From Clostridium sp. C2-6-12 (GTDB taxonomy: Bacteria; Bacillota; Clostridia; Clostridiales; Clostridiaceae): a DNA stretch of 61,830 nt. The stretch spans positions 1-61,830 of the forward strand of contig NZ_JAABNP010000035.1 of the NCBI RefSeq assembly GCF_009928485.1, in the 5' to 3' direction. Positions 61,773 to 61,830 of this stretch are shown here, one piece after another. Under the pieces are notes generated by a model. That model worked only from the letters and a program-made list of their open reading frames with translations. It had not been told where the DNA came from and searched no databases. Position 1 is the stretch's first letter, and the number at the start of each line of letters is the position of its first letter. The translations under genes were made by a program, and so were the position numbers.

Positions 61773-61830
61773 GAATACCTCGCAACGTCCTACTCTGCCA
61801 CACAGTCACCCGTGCAGTACCATCGGCGCT
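61773..61830 (-). rRNA. rrf: 5S ribosomal RNA, 3' part (runs off the window)
   Basis: The last 58 bases of the window, read on the minus strand, are the 3' half of 5S rRNA: AGCGCCGATGGTACTGCACG, GGGTGACTGTGTGGCAGAGT and AGGACGTTGCGAGGTA. The rest, with 23S and 16S, lies beyond the right edge. The order 5S, CAT tRNA, tRNA-Ala is the tail of an rRNA operon read in the same direction as the protein genes. Confidence 0.93.

Overview
The window is AT-rich, low-GC Gram-positive DNA. Gene content and order point to a Clostridium sensu stricto chromosome: rlmD, pyk, pfkA, dnaE, whiA, yvcK, rapZ, murB, uvrC, a PBP, ftsW, FHA, uvrA, uvrB, ctpA, ftsX, ftsE, tkt, ndoA, acpS. That placement is inference from synteny and codon bias. 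Nearly every gene lies on the minus strand, so the native reading direction runs from high to low coordinates.

Region 1 (1-17,000) is accessory DNA. It holds insertion-sequence-like end repeats and a decayed ORF (1-700). A run of small enzymes follows: alpha/beta hydrolase, two GNAT acetyltransferases, a P-loop kinase, GrpB, an HD protein, and a methyltransferase overlapping a nucleotidyltransferase. An unrecognised two-gene module comes next, headed by a ribbon-helix-helix-like protein and a promoter flanked by short repeats. An IS3-family element (8282-9598) follows. Phage and integrative-element remnants (10293-15228) include a DUF1492 regulator, the C-terminal stub of an SNF2 helicase, two ArdA-like antirestriction proteins and DUF4314. 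The region ends with a regulator, a membrane protein and an immunity-like protein.

Region 2 (17,200-29,400) carries rlmD, pyk, pfkA and the most striking object in the window. dnaE, the replicative DNA polymerase III alpha subunit, is cut by two self-splicing introns of different classes. A 1,202-bp group I intron (26908-28109) lies exactly between the codons of two catalytic aspartates (Asp421 | Ile422-Asp423). It encodes a two-motif LAGLIDADG endonuclease with its own ribosome binding site. A 2,766-bp group II intron (23070-25835) splits the conserved SH-AAAY codons further on. It encodes an RT/maturase with an HNH endonuclease domain. Removing both restores a continuous 1,192-residue DnaE. 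P4 and P7 pairings, the P/Q/R/S core elements, GUGCG, domains V/VI and EBS-IBS pairings can all be read from the sequence.

Region 3 (29,400-61,200) is core housekeeping: cell-wall synthesis and division (murB, PBP, FtsW-type SEDS protein, FHA, ftsEX), excision repair (uvrA, uvrB, uvrC), cell-envelope proteolysis (ctpA and a PDZ membrane protein), split transketolase, the NdoA/NdoAI toxin-antitoxin pair, NAD(P)HX repair, AcpS, and a large soluble multi-PAS histidine kinase. Four intergenic spacers carry related MITE-like repeats built on CAGTTAACAGTT/CAGTTAAGAGTT ends. Two of these supply the stop codon or last codons of the neighbouring gene.

Region 4 (61,550-61,830) is the 3' end of an rRNA operon: partial 5S rRNA, a CAT-anticodon tRNA, tRNA-Ala(TGC) and a terminator.
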